This document shows positions 42,064-52,966 of a stretch of 64,000 bases of DNA, piece after piece. The position numbers were made by a program, and so were the translations under genes. This DNA comes from Ryuthela nishihirai. Its lineage: Eukaryota > Arthropoda > Arachnida > Araneae > Heptathelidae. The stretch lies in assembly GCA_038380435.1 (NCBI GenBank), contig JAWZYU010000028.1, positions 45,443,095-45,507,094 of the forward strand, given 5' to 3'. The notes below the pieces were generated by a model, which saw nothing but the letters and a program-made list of their open reading frames with translations, was not told the DNA's origin and searched no databases. Numbering within the stretch: position 1 is the first letter of the stretch; each line of letters begins with the position of its first letter.

Positions 42064-43270
42064 CCAGCGCGTCTTTATGCAAATCGAAGCAACTGCAGGT
42101 AAAAGATGGCGCGTGTGAGGTCATGAAACGGTATAAATAACACCTGATACTGAGCTCTGTTAAAAAATGTTATTCTTGTTCTTCAGATGGGAACGGCAGA
42201 TGACTTAAGTGAGTTGGACAAAGGCCAAATTGTAATGGCCAGACGACTGGGTCAGAGCATTTCCGAGACGACAAGGCTTGTGAGGTGTTCACGGTCAGCC
42301 GTGGTTAGGTACCTTCAAAAGTGGTCCGAGGAGGGAAAAACCATGAACCGCCGGTAAGCTGTGGCCTGACCACGGCTCATCGATGGTTGTATTGAGCGAA
42401 GGCCATCCCGTATGGTACGAGCCAACAGAAGGGATACTGTAGCACAACTCGCCCTTAATTTGAATATTGGTGATAGAAGTAATGTGTCACAACACACAGT
42501 ACATCGAACCCTGCTAAAGAAAAGTGGCATCTAAAAAAAGTGTTCATAGCTGCAGATCGCTCCGAGTGCTCATGCTAACATCGGCTCACCGTCGAAAGCA
42601 CCTACAATGGGCATGCGAACATCAAAACTGGACCTTGAATGATTGGAAGAAGAAATCATGTGGACAACAGAAGGTCATCTAGTCCGATGAATCTCGTTTC
42701 CTGTTGCACCTTGTGGATGGCCGGGTACGTGTTCGTCGTTTACCTGGGGAAGTGTTGGCACCAGGATGCACCATCGGACGAAAACAAGCCAGTGGAAAAA
42801 GTGTAATGTTTTGGGCAATGTTATGCTGGGAAACCCTGGGTCCAGTCATTCATGTGCAGGAAACTATGACGTGTACCATCTACCTAAACATCATTGCAGA
42901 CCAGGTACATCCTTTCATAGCAACGGTATATCCCTCTAGAAGTGCCTTCTTTCAGCAAAATAATACGCCATGCCACACCGCCCGGATTGTTTGAAAATGG
43001 TTCGCGGAACACAGGAAGATTTCCAGATAAATTCTCCAAACATCAATCCAATCGAGCATCTGTGGTTTGTGTTGAAACAGCATATCCGATCTGCGGCGAC
43101 TCAACCACGTAACTTAGAAGAATTAAAGGATCTACAGGTAACGTGTTGGTACCAGATACCACAAGACACCTTTAGAAACCTTTTAGCGTCCATGCATCGC
43201 CGGGAAAGAGATGTTTTGGCGGCAAGTGTAGGACCAACATCATTCATATTACGCAGGTGGTCATAATGTT
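42064..43270 (+). pseudogene. Tc1-like transposon, frameshifted
   Basis: Plus strand. A helix-turn-helix N-terminal part starts [20 protein letters not shown] at 42187. Later blocks in other frames are SDESRFLLHLVDGRVRVRRL near 42690, KSVMFWAMLCWETLGPVIHV near 42800, FFQQNNTPCHTA near 42955 and NINPIEHLWFVLKQHI near 43045. The second catalytic position is AAT (Asn) where Tc1 enzymes have Asp. Stops or shifts occur near 42357, 42680 and 42993. The right end GGTGGTCATAATGTTTTGG resembles Tc1 termini; the left end is lost at the SINE-A at 41646. Confidence 0.85.
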
Positions 43271-43437
43271 TTGGTTCTTTGGTGTATGTTGTTTGACAGC
43301 TTTAGTAGATTATAAACTGCTTGGGAATTCTCGTATAATATGCAGCAGCTTTCATAGATTAAAGGTGGCGTGGCAGCAGTTGCTTCAGAGACCCATGTTC
43401 TTAGGAGCCCCGTACAACTCTTATTGTCCGCCAGTAG

Positions 43438-43829
43438 GGGGGGGGGGCGGGGGGCTCAGTCGGTAGCGCGCCAGGCTCGTAATCTGTAGTTCCCAGGTTC
43501 GAGTCCCACCTGGGTCAGCGTTGAGATTTATCTCCGCAAAATTCCCCGCCCTGCCCACGGTCAGTAGAGGACACCGATGGGCTTGAAAAGGCCGCCGTCC
43601 GTCGGATGGGACGTTAAGCCGTGATTCCGATGTGCGAGAAAGCCATACCCTGTGCACGTTAAAGAACACATTGGATGGCCTTGACGGGAGGCTACCATCA
43701 GTCTCCCAACAGCTGTTCCAGTGGGTCCCCTCCCCCAACCTTCTCTGAGCCTTCGGGGTCCCATGTGACCTGGCCATTTAGCCCATGGTGTGAAAAAAAG
43801 TGCCGCTCAGAGGTAAAACAACCCAACCC
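43438..43829 (+). mobile_element. SINE-A, full length
   Basis: Complete copy with a G run at its start. TSD CCGCCAGTAGG lies before 43438 and after the tail. Confidence 0.91.
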
Positions 43830-43944
43830 GCCAGTAGGGTAGGCGGAGAGCCACACCCTACTGACGGAGGGTATGGCTCTCCGCCTTACTCTCCGTCACG
43901 AATGGGGCACCGATGGGCTTGGAATAGCCGTCGTCAGCCTCGAG

Positions 43945-44641
43945 GGCTCAGAGAAGGGGGAGGGGACCCACTGGACAGCTGTTAGGATAAAGATGTTAAC
44001 CTCACGTCAAGGCCATCTAGTGCGTTCTTTAACGTGCACAGGGTATCTCTGTTCTGCAAAAGGGATACGGCTTAACGTCACATGCGACGGAAGGCGGTCT
44101 TTCGAAGCCCATCTTTGTCCCCTACTGACAGAGGGTTGGGTTGTTTTACCTCTGAGCGGCACTTTTTTTGCACACCATGGGCTAAATGGCCAGGTCACAT
44201 GGACCCCGAAGGCTCAGAGAAGGTTGGGGGAGGGGACCCACTGGAACAGCTGTTGGGAGACAGATGGTAGCCTCCCGCCAAGGCCATCCAGCGTGTTCTT
44301 TAACGTGCACAGGGCATGGGCTCTCCCGCACACGGGGCCACGGCTTAATGTCCCATCCGACGGACGGCGGCCTGTCCAAGCCCATCGGTGTCCCCTACTG
44401 ACCGTGGGCAGGGCGGGGAATTTTGCGGAGATAAATCTCAACGCTGACCCAGCAGGGACTCGAATCTGGGAAGTACAGATTACGAGCCTGGCGCGCTATC
44501 GACTGCCACCCTCGCCCCCCTGACAGAGGGAAGAGTGTGTAGTTTTGCGGGAATAAATCTCAACGTTGGCAAGTTTGGACGCGAACCTGGGAACTACAGA
44601 TTATGATCCTGGCTCGCTACCGACTGAGCCACCTCCTCCCC
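43945..44641 (-). mobile_element. Old SINE-A split by a younger SINE-A
   Basis: The 3' and middle parts (43945-44135) and head (44520-44641) belong to one diverged reverse copy (GATTATGATCCTGGCTCGCT in the head). The break holds the insertion at 44136-44519. Left of it (43850-43945) are scrambled SINE-A pieces. Confidence 0.83.
44136..44519 (-). mobile_element. SINE-A, full length, inside older SINE-A
   Basis: Near-consensus reverse copy. TSD CTGACAGAGGG lies on both sides. The clear age contrast to its host shows prolonged SINE-A activity. Confidence 0.92.
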
Positions 44642-45755
44642 TCAAACAACATGTGTTTAATATTGAAAAACCTTAACCCAAAAAGGTTTAATTAAATCAA
44701 ATGTGAAGTATTCGTTATATTAAATAGCCAATATTTGAGGAGAATAAGCTGCGGGAATATTTGTTCCAATAAAATCTACTAATAAAATACCAATCATTTT
44801 TTTTCTACCACAACTCTCCAGCTCAATTGCAACTGGGCTATAATTTGAGATCATCACTTTCCATATCCCAGGCGAAAAAAGAAAAAAAAAGATGGCGAAA
44901 ATATTGGAAGATAAATATCCTTAGCAAAGTTGCACGGAAAGAATGAAAAAAGGGGGGAAGATAACTTAATCAAAATGGAGAGAAAATCAGCGCGGCCCAT
45001 CAACACGGAGTGAGAAAGAGGAAGAGTGATCCGTCCTCTTTAATCATAAGCAAGGAGAGCATCCTCCATCAACAGGAAATGACAAGTCAATCATGGGGAT
45101 GTGTCAAGCGATGTCAGTTGATGGAGAGTTGGCGGGAACCATGCAGGGTGAAGAGGAATCGGTGATGCATCGGGAAGCGGCACATGATGAGAGGCAAAGG
45201 AGGTTGCCAAACGGATCGAAAGGATCAGTGGGGGATTGCGAGCCCATTCTTCTCAGGAAACTCTGATGACAGACACTATTTCAGTGGCATTTACAGAAGC
45301 ACAAAAGCAGCATTGCAAGTCATCGGAAATGTCGTCCGTATCTTCGATTCTTTGTCTGTTCCTGGTTTTTTTTTTTTTCTTTTTCCGGAGCGGAAGCTAA
45401 GCCTGTTTTTGAATGCATTTCGAAACGTTTCTTGTTATTTCTGTTGATGTTGTTGATCGTTCGCTTTCTTTTACGATAGGGCAGAGGTTTTTTCCCAATC
45501 CGAAGTGCGCCAGACTCGGAATCTTCAATTCCCAGGTTCGAGTCCGAACTGTGCTCTGTGTTGAGAATTGTCTCCGCTCGGCGAACTGTAACGCAGGAGG
45601 GGGAAAAAATGATATTTGTGTTTTCACTGGGACCTGCTCGTCCCCTCTACTGAAAGGTTTTGTGGTGAGGACTTAGTAGGTGATGCGACAGACTCCTGAT
45701 CTGCAATGCTCTGGTTTGAGAATTTTCTACGCATAAGAGAAATGAGAGGCGTGAA
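44642..45755. other. Uncharacterised, with weak tRNA-like piece
   Basis: Mostly unique sequence. 45503-45590 resembles a very old SINE-A or tRNA-derived head (AGTGCGCCAGACTCGGAATC, then CCCAGGTTCGAGTCC). An unrelated 87-codon plus-strand frame at 45184-45447 has no recognised motif. Confidence 0.35.
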
Positions 45756-45756
45756 T

Positions 45757-46836
45757 TGGGTTGTTTTACCTCTTAGCGGCAATTTTTTTGCACACCATGG
45801 GCTAAATGGCCAGGTCACATGGACCCGAAGACTCAGAGAAGGTTGTGGGAGGGGACCCGCTGGAACAGCTGTAGGGAGACAGATGGTAGCCTCCCATCAA
45901 GGCCATCCAGTGTGTTCTTTAACGTGCGCAAGGTATGGCTCTCCCACGCACTAAATGGCCAGATCACAAAGACCCCGAAGGCTCAGAGAAGATTGGGGGA
46001 GGGAACCCACTGGAACAGCTGTTGGGAGACAGATGGTAGCCTCCCATCAAGGCCATCCAGTGTGTTCTTTAACGTGCGCAAGGTGGGGGCGGGGGTGGCT
46101 CAGTCGGTAGCGCGCCAGGCTCGTAATCTGTAGTTCCCAGGTTCGAGTCCCAGCTGGGTCAGCGTTGAGATTTATCTCCGCAAAATTCCCCGCCCTGCCC
46201 ACGGTCAGTAGGGGACACCGATAGGCTTGGAAAGGCCGCCGTCCGTCGGATGGGACATTAAGCCGTGGCCCCGTGTGCGGGAGAGCCATACCCTGTGCAC
46301 GTTAAAGAACACGCTGGATGGCCTTGACGGGAGGCTACCATCTGTCTCCCAACAGCTGTTCCAGTGGGTCCCCTCCCCCAACCTTCTCTGAGCCTTCGGG
46401 GTCCATGTGACCTGGCCATTTAGCCCATGGTGTGCAAAAAAGTGCCGCTCAGAGGTAAAACAACCCAAACAACGTGCGCAAGGTATGGCTCTCCCACGCA
46501 CTAAATGGCCAGATCACAAAGACCCTGAAGGCTCAGAGAAGATTGGGGGAGGGGACCGACTGGAACAGCTGTTGGGAGACAGATGGTAGCCTCCCATCAA
46601 GGCCATCCAGCGTGTTCTTTAACGTGCACAGGGTATGGGTCTCCCGCACACGGGGCCAGGGCTTAGCGTCCCATCCGACGGACGGCGGCCTTTCCAAGCC
46701 CATCGGTGTCCCCTACTGACCGTGGGCAGGGCGGGGAATTTTGCGGAGATAAATCTCAACGCTGACCCAGCGGGGACTCGAACCTGGGAACTACAGATTA
46801 TGAGCCTGGCACGCTACCGACTGAGCCACCCCCGCC
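45757..46836 (-). mobile_element. SINE-A with three tails of another junction type, split
   Basis: Reverse copy with tail segments 45757-45950, 45951-46085 plus about 46471-46500, and 46500 onward, then the body and head to 46836. The junction joins CTCTCCCACGCA to CTAAATGGCC, unlike the ACGTTAAAG junction of the other multi-tail copies. The younger SINE-A at 46085-46470 interrupts it. Confidence 0.83.
46085..46470 (+). mobile_element. SINE-A, full length, inside multi-tail SINE-A
   Basis: Near-consensus plus copy with 14-bp TSD AACGTGCGCAAGGT, itself SINE-A sequence of the host copy. Confidence 0.93.
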
Positions 46837-46849
46837 CCACCTGTGATAG

Positions 46850-47000
46850 AGAGTTAAAAATTGGTGCCTAGGACGATTTCGGCATTCGATCTCAGAATTG
46901 TCAAAAAATTGCAGGCCTGGCGTCGTATTCAAGGTCAAATAGAAGTCAAAGTAACGATCTATAGAATCATCGGACCTGCGTAGATTGATTTCTAATATGT
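46850..47000. repeat. Possible repeat X remnant
   Basis: The phrases AAAAATTGGTGCCTAGGACG and GATCTCAGAATTGTCAAAAA resemble repeat X (AAAAATTGGTGTCTGGGGGT; GATCTCAGAAATGTTACGAA). Strongly diverged. Confidence 0.35.
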
Positions 47001-47004
47001 ACAC

Positions 47005-47240
47005 TGGTTTCCATAAATTAAGGAACAACCCTATATTATGTTAATGGGAAGCTAACGTCGAAGCTATATAACGTCTAAAAATAAGTTATTTTCTTTTTAA
47101 AAATGTGATAGCAGATGAAGATCTCAATCAAATGTATCAATATCTTGAATTTTTAATAATATTCGTTAAGTATTTAATGAGTTATGGAAGTTTGAATATT
47201 TAGCGATAACAATGCCAGTCACAAAAATTGGCTTCAGAAT
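47005..47240 (+). mobile_element. MITE-3, best copy
   Basis: Starts TACACTGGTTTCCATAAATT, continues AATGGGAAGCTAACGTCGAA and GCAGATGAAGATCTCAATCA, and ends near TTATGGAAGTTTG. The same order in reverse is seen at 49380-49928 and partly at 31-97. No reading frame. Superfamily unknown; the terminal TA would suit Tc1/mariner. Confidence 0.6.
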
Positions 47241-47275
47241 TAAAACTTAGAATTAAAACTTAGTAATAAGTATTA

Positions 47276-47467
47276 AGCCGTCCCGTGGCCGAGTGGTTAG
47301 CGCGTTTGGCTACTGATCTACGGGACCTGGGTTCGAGCCCCGGGTAAGGCATGGATGTTCGTGTTGTTTTCTGCTGAGGTCCTGCCATCCTCTCAGATCT
47401 TCTACTGTGGCATATAAACTGACAGGCTCCTGTCAGACCTCTGTGGCAAGCAGCTGCTTGAGGGGGT
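47276..47467 (+). mobile_element. SINE-B, full length
   Basis: Complete copy with A box TGGCCGAGTGG, B box GGTTCGAGCCC and GGGGGTATTTATTTAT tail. Confidence 0.92.
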
Positions 47468-47637
47468 ATTTATTTATATTTATTAATAAGTATTATATGA
47501 GAATGTGTTTAATGAAATAAGTGGGTTAGAAGTTCGTGTAAAGAATTCTTTCACTTTTCAGCAGTTTTGTGTAATTTCACTTTTATTGAACGTTTTGAAC
47601 ATAAAAAACTTTAACAACAACAAAACTACGATACATG

Positions 47638-48125
47638 TACAGTCGCTCAAAAAAGCATCCGAACGCTATGGTTAATTACAGAAGTCAGGAAAAATATCTG
47701 GCAACCATTTTTTTAGAAATTAGTAATCTGGCAACCTTCGTGTCACGTGACACGAAGGTTACCAGATCGCTAATTTCTAAAAAAATCGTTGCCAGATATT
47801 TTTTCTGAATTCTGTAATCAACCGTAGTGTTCGGATACTTTTTTGAGCGACGTAGGTGGTCATATTATTTTGATACTAGATCGTGTGGGCTCACTCACGG
47901 AAATATTGAGCGTGTGCAGTTACCGTTCACAGCAAACTGGAGTTGCTGTGAACGGTAACTGGAGCGTGTACAGTTGCTGTACACGCTCCAGATATTTTTC
48001 CTGAATTCTGTAATCACGTGACACGAAGGTTGCCAGATCACTAATTTCTAAAAAAATCGTTTCCAGATATTTTTTCTGAATTCTGTAATCAACCATAACG
48101 TTCGGATACTTTTTTGAGCGACTGT
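47638..48125. mobile_element. Composite palindromic MITE (MITE-1/MITE-2)
   Basis: A complete MITE-1 (47638-47851) is joined without gap to MITE-2 sequence (47852-47987: GTAGGTGGTCATATTATTTT, GAGCGTGTGCAGTTACCGTT). A further MITE-1 right arm follows (47987-48125, ending GAGCGACTGT). Inside are palindromes GGAGCGTGTACAGTTGCTGT-ACACGCTCC and GCAAACTGGAGTTGCTGTGA. The same succession recurs at 57944-58559. Confidence 0.85.
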
Positions 48126-48412
48126 CCATTCTTAGAGATATTGTATATCCATATTGGCAGGTACAAATGAGACCTCATACTCTTTCCGTCCTGCAACAAT
48201 TTATTCGTTTATAATCCATTTTTGCATGAAAACAAAAATTTCTAAACTCAAAAAAAAACACGTACAAAGAAACAAAACATTTACTCTGATTATCACTATT
48301 TTTTTACATTTTTTTAGCATTCCCTTCCACTGCTTTTACTTATCATTTAATTATGTTTAGTAGTAATTCTATATCCTCTGTTTCCATAATATATATCTTT
48401 AAAAATAAAAAT
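48126..48412. other. AT-rich non-coding
   Basis: AT-rich sequence with nothing recognised. Confidence 0.35.
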
Positions 48413-48472
48413 AAATACCCCTTCAAGCAGCTGCTTGCCACAGAGGTCTGACAGGAGCCTGTCAGTTTATAT
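48413..48472 (-). mobile_element. SINE-B 3' fragment
   Basis: Only the last 60 bp in reverse (CCCCTTCAAGCAGCTGCTTG to CTGTCAGTTTATAT). Confidence 0.82.
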
Positions 48473-48677
48473 CTTTTGCCATTCTAAACTAATTTTTATA
48501 TATTTTTGCATTCTTATATTTATGAGCAATGAATTATAGATTCTCGGTCCATAAAACGTAAAATGTGTATGTGAAATTTTCTTTTTAGTCGTGGAATAAA
48601 TAATTTATATTCTCAATTTCGCAGATTCCAACAGGTTTCCTTTTTCTTTAAAGCAGGGGTTCTCAACGTGGTGTACG

Positions 48678-48902
48678 GCGTACAGTCGTTCAAAAAAGTA
48701 TCCGAACATTATGGTTGATTACAGAATTCAGAAAAAATATTTGCATCGATTTTTTTAGAAATTAGTGATCTAGCAACCTTCGTGTCACGTGACACGAAGG
48801 TTGCCAGAGCACTAATTTCTAAAAAAAATAATCGTTCCAAGATATTTTTTTTTAATTCTGTAATCAACCACAGCGGTCGGATAATTTTTTGAGCAACTGT
48901 AC
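48678..48902. mobile_element. Fold-back MITE-1 inside hAT element
   Basis: Palindromic element, TACAGTCGTTCAAAAAAGTA to ...GAGCAACTGTA, centre GTGTCACGTGACAC. It splits the hAT subterminal GGTGTACGGCG / GAACGCGGTAAA block. Confidence 0.88.
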
Positions 48903-49039
48903 CCCTTTGGGAGAACGCGGTAAAATTTTTTGGGGTACGCCATGAGAGCTCAAACGTCGCTAGGTCTAGTAACAATACATACGTTTTATTTGATTCCCAT
49001 TATTATACTATAACTATAGTTTTATCTATCTATACAAGG

Positions 49040-49215
49040 GGTAGCGCGCTTGGCTACTGATCTAAGGGACCTGGGTTCGAGCCCTGGGTAAGGCATGGCT
49101 GTTTGTGTCGTTTTTCTGCTGAGGGACTGCCATCTTCTCAGACCTTCTACTATGGCATATAAACTGACAGGCTCCTGTCAGACCTTCGGCGCAAGCAGCT
49201 GCTTGAGGGGGTATT
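49040..49215 (+). mobile_element. SINE-B, 5'-truncated, inside hAT element
   Basis: Begins at AGCGCGCTTGGCTACTG, lacking the first about 20 bp. Flanks TACAAGGGG before and after are hAT sequence and act as TSD. Confidence 0.9.
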
Positions 49216-49379
49216 TATTTTATTTATTTTTATACAAGGGGTACGCCAGTTGCATACATATTTCCAGGGGGTACGTGAAGCGTAAAAGATTGAGAACCAC
49301 TACTTTAAAGTATTAGGTTTTCTAAATTCTAGATACATTATTCGATATATATGCAGCTTTCTTAAGACGGCATTGCTGT

Positions 49380-49928
49380 TGTTAAACATCCAAACATCCA
49401 TAACTCATTAAATGCTGCACGAATATTGTTGACAATCGCGATATTGATGTATTTGATTGAGATCTTTATCTGCCATCACATTTTTCAAAACAACTTATTT
49501 TAGATGTTATACAGCTTCGACGTTAGTTTCCCATTGACTTAACAAAGTGTTATCCCTTAATATATGGCAGTTCCCAGGTTCGAGTCCCAGCTCGGTCAGC
49601 GTTGAGATTTATCTCCGCAAAATTCCCCGCCCTGCCCACGGTCAGTAGGGGACACCGATGGGCTTGGAAAGACCGCCGTCCGTCGGATGGGACGTTAAGC
49701 CGTGGCTCCGTGTGCGGGAGAGCTATACCCTGTGCACGTTAAAGAACACGCTGGATGGCCTTGACGGGGGGCTACCATCTGTGTCCCAACAGCTGTTCCA
49801 GTGGGTCCCCTCCCCCAACTTTCTCTGAGCCTTCGGGGTCCATGTGACCTGGCCATTTAGCCCATTGTGTGCAAAAAAGTGCCGCTCAGAGGTAAAACAA
49901 TCCAACCCTTAATATATGGAAACCAGTG
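49380..49928 (-). mobile_element. MITE-3 copy interrupted by SINE-A
   Basis: Reverse MITE-3: CATAACTCATTAAATGCTGC ... GAGATCTTTATCTGCCATCA ... CGACGTTAGTTTCCCATTGA, then, beyond the SINE-A, GGAAACCAGTGCA. Confidence 0.7.
49568..49907 (+). mobile_element. SINE-A, 5'-truncated, in MITE-3
   Basis: Starts in the B-box region (CAGTTCCCAGGTTCG). Perfect 14-bp TSD CCCTTAATATATGG, which is MITE-3 sequence. Confidence 0.93.
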
Positions 49929-50054
49929 CATCCTGTTCCTCATTCTCCCATCCTAAAAGATGCCACTGAATTGTAAACTATTTCGTGCATTGATTTAGCT
50001 GAAGTGATGATCATTTCTTTTAACTCAATGTTTGCTCCTGCGCTTCTCTTGCAG

Positions 50055-50237
50055 CACCATCTCCTGCGGCTGCCCGTTGTCCACAGCTTGTTGAAACCAA
50101 CGGTTTGCGGGTCCAAGCCGGAAGAGTAACGCTTCGGCCAGAGTTGTGCAGGGACACAGCGGCCATGGTGGTCGGCTGCCGCTCCCACGACTCCATCGAG
50201 TTTCTTACCAGTTGTGCTTCCTTCAAAGACGTCAAAA
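50055..50237 (+). CDS. Candidate coding exon c, Cys-containing unknown protein
   Basis: 183 nt with pyrimidine-rich acceptor TTTGCTCCTGCGCTTCTCTTGCAG and consensus donor AAAA|GTAAGT. Only one of three forward frames is open. It encodes 60 complete codons including CPQLVETNGLRVQAGRVTLR, PELCRDTAAMVVGCRSHDSI and EFLTSCASFKDVK. Five Cys suggest a secreted or extracellular module; spacing loosely recalls invertebrate ectodomain repeats (DUF704x type), but that is a guess. Its GC-rich, non-repetitive composition differs from the AT-rich flanks. The start phase fits exon b at 35835. Confidence 0.65.
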
Positions 50238-50296
50238 GTAAGTGTTTCTTTTGCAGAGTTTGTTAACTTTGGAGCTTAGTTTCCAATCTGAAGTGG

Positions 50297-50849
50297 GGCG
50301 GGGGGAGGATGGCTCAATCGATAGCGCGTCAGTCTCGTAATCTGCAGTTCCCAGGTTCGAGTCCCATCTGGGCCAACGTTTGAGATTTATCTCCGCAAAA
50401 CTCCCCGCATTGCCATCGGTCAATAGGGGGGGACCGGTTGGCTTGGAAAGGCCTCCGTCCGTCAGATGGGACGTTATGCCGTCGTTCCGTGTGCGGGATA
50501 CTTTAAAGAACACACTGGATGGTCTTGACGGGAGGCTACGATCTGTCTCCCAACAGCTGTTCCAATGGGTCCCCTCCCCCACCCTTCTCTGAGTCTTCGG
50601 GGTCCTTATGACCTGACCATTTAGCCCATGGTGTGCAAAAAAGTGCCGCTCAGAGGTAAAACATCCCAATGTTAAAGAACACGCTGGATGGTCTTGACGG
50701 GAGGCTACCATCTGTCTCCCAACAGCTGTTTCAATGGGTCCCCTCCCCCAACCTTCTCTGAGTCTTCGGGGTCCTTATGACCTGGCCCGGTGGCTTAACC
50801 CATGGTGTGCAAAAAAGTACAGCTCATAGGTAAAACAACCCAACCCAAT
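50297..50849 (+). mobile_element. SINE-A, multi-tail copy (two tails)
   Basis: Diverged body and head (GGATGGCTCAATCGATAGCG) with own tail to about 50670 and one extra tail (50671-50849) joined at CCCAATGTTAAAGAACAC. Flanks CTGAAGTG and CGAAGTG suggest one TSD around the whole. Confidence 0.85.
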
Positions 50850-51171
50850 ACGAAGTGAAGAAGTAACAAGTAGAAGAATATGTCACCCCTGGCGAATATG
50901 GAATGCTCGGTTTCAAAGAGAATAATTTTTAATGTCCTCTAACAGTAGAAATTCAAAATTAAATTCTGAAAAATGTATATGCAGTGGAAATCCTCGGATA
51001 ACGAATTTTCGCTTGACGAATTATCTCCGATACGCCCACTCATGGACTAGCATAATGTATATTTTCCGCATAATGAATTACTTACAAAATCAGGCAGTCG
51101 CCAATTTTGGCCAATCAGAGCGCTCCTAAGTAACCTCGGACAAAAGAATTTACCTTTAAAGTTATTTCAAA
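50850..51171. other. Uncharacterised sequence
   Basis: A stretch with GTGGAAATCCTCGGATAACG and CGGACAAAAGAATTTACC may be the remnant of a further DNA element, but I could not assign it. Confidence 0.3.
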
Positions 51172-51540
51172 TTGGGTTGGGTTGTTTTACCTCTGAGCGG
51201 CACTTTTTTGCACACCATGGGCTAAATGGCCAGGTCACATGGACCCCGAAGGTTGGGGGAGGGGACCCACTGGAACAGCTGTTGGGAGACAGATGGTAGC
51301 CTCCCGTCAAGGCCATCCAGCGTGTTCTTTAACGTGCACAGGGTATGGCTCTCCCGCACATGGGGCCACGGCTTAACGTCCCATCCGACGGACGGTGGCC
51401 TTTACCAAGCCCATCGGTGTCCCCTACTGACCGTGGGCAGGGCGGGGAGATAAATCTCAACGCTGACCCAGCTGGGACTCGAACCTGGGAACTGCAGATT
51501 ACCAGCCTGGTGCACTACCGACTGAGCCACCCCCGCCCCT
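51172..51540 (-). mobile_element. SINE-A with small deletions
   Basis: Reverse copy lacking the GGCTCAGAGAA and AATTTTGCG blocks. TSD TATTTCAAATTG lies on both sides. Confidence 0.91.
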
Positions 51541-51755
51541 ATTTCAAATTGAAACAAGAAGTATTATTTGAAACCATTTCACAAATAGCTACATATTTAA
51601 AAAGTGTTTATGAAGAATTCCTTCAATATTCATTTAATTGTTTGTAAATATCTTACAACACATTTCTGCTTTGAATATATAAATTCCCATACCTGTTTAA
51701 ACATTGAAAGATGATTGTTAAAAAAATCTAAATTTAGATAGATCTGATTAAAAAA

Positions 51756-51858
51756 TAAATACCCTCTCAAGCAGCTGCTTGCCACAGAGGTCTGACAGGA
51801 GCCTGTCAGTTTATATGCCATAGTAGAAGGTCTGAGAGGATGGCAGGACCTCAGCAGA
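51756..51858 (-). mobile_element. SINE-B, 5'-truncated
   Basis: The 3' 100 bp in reverse, up to GGCAGGACCTCAGCAGAA; the head is missing. Confidence 0.86.
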
Positions 51859-51897
51859 ATTGAGATAATTTTATACTCAGCTGCATTTTTGCATAAC

Positions 51898-52127
51898 ACG
51901 AAGACACGAAGGTTGCCAGATCACTAATTTCTAAAAAATTCGTTGCCACATATTTTTTCTGAATTCTGTAATCAACCATAGAGTTCGGATACTTTTTTGA
52001 GCGACTGTAGGTGGTCATATTATTTTGATACTAGATCATGTGGGCTCACTCACGGAAATATTGAGCGTGTGCAGTTACCGTTCACAGCAAACTGGAGCGT
52101 GTGCAGTAATGCACACGCTCCAGTTTG
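51898..52127. mobile_element. Composite palindromic MITE, cut by gap
   Basis: MITE-1 right arm (51898-52009, to GAGCGACTGTA) continues into MITE-2 (GGTGGTCATATTATTTTGAT), then the hairpin ACTGGAGCGTGTGCAGTAAT-GCACACGCTCCAGT and the first bases of the return arm, where the N run begins. Confidence 0.83.
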
Positions 52128-52327
52128 NNNNNNNNNNNNNNNNNNNNNNNNNNNNNNNNNNNNNNNNNNNNNNNNNNNNNNNNNNNNNNNNNNNNNNNNN
52201 NNNNNNNNNNNNNNNNNNNNNNNNNNNNNNNNNNNNNNNNNNNNNNNNNNNNNNNNNNNNNNNNNNNNNNNNNNNNNNNNNNNNNNNNNNNNNNNNNNNN
52301 NNNNNNNNNNNNNNNNNNNNNNNNNNN
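52128..52327. other. Assembly gap (200 N)
   Basis: Exactly 200 N, probably a placeholder of arbitrary length. It begins within the return arm of a palindromic MITE. Reading frames crossing it are meaningless. Confidence 0.98.
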
Positions 52328-52354
52328 ATCTCTCGCCTAGCCTCCTCTCTGCTG

Positions 52355-52737
52355 GTGGGGGTGGTTCAGTCGGTAGCGCGCCAGGCTCGTAATCTGTAGT
52401 TCCCAGGTTCGAGTCCCAGCTAAGTCAGCGTTGAGATTTTTCTCCGCAAAAATTCCCCGCCCTGCCCACGGTCAGTAGGGGACACCAATGGGCTTGGAAA
52501 GGCCGCCGTCCGTCGGATTGAACGTTAAGCCGTGGCCCCGTGTGCGGGGAGCCATACCCTGTGCACGTTAAAGAACACGCTGGATGGCTTGACGGGAGGC
52601 TACCATCTATCTCGCAACAGCTGTTCCAGTGGGTCCCTTCTCCCAACCTTCTCTGAACCTTCGGGGTCCTTGTGACCTGGCCATTTAGCCCATGGTGTGC
52701 AAAAAAGTGCCGCTCAGAGGTAAAACAACCCAACCCA
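52355..52737 (+). mobile_element. SINE-A, full length
   Basis: Plus copy with tRNA-like head and CAACCCAACCCAAC tail; its left flank is next to the gap. Confidence 0.9.
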
Positions 52738-52966
52738 ACAACCCTCGCTGCACTAGTGCCCTAGGCTAGTCATTTACTGCCATAAACGACTGCTGGCATT
52801 CGTCACCACTTGCATGGAGCAGCTTAAGACCCGAAAAACAACCTCGTGAGTCATCCTCAGCACACGAACGCACTCAATACATAAAAATATATACAACAAT
52901 AAAACACAACAAAAATACAGCAATAAATGATTAAATATAAAATTCGGGGGGACATGACAGTCATCA
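52738..52966. other. Short uncharacterised stretch
   Basis: Unique-looking sequence between two SINE-A copies; nothing recognised. Confidence 0.3.

Larger units (their letters stand above)
48654..49302. mobile_element. Non-autonomous hAT element, single unit, with nested inserts
   Basis: Starts CAGGGGTTCTCAACGTGG and ends ...GATTGAGAACCACTA, with perfect 8-bp TSD CTTTAAAG (48646-48653 and 49303-49310). It is the same family as 10884-12734 and 14194-15043, but with one 128-bp unit only. Inserted in it are a MITE-1 (48678-48902) and a SINE-B (49040-49215). It shows the form before tandem amplification. Confidence 0.9.

Noticed and set aside
51997..52399. Frames of 71-131 codons across the gap
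   Set aside because: They consist mostly of unknown residues from the 200 N.
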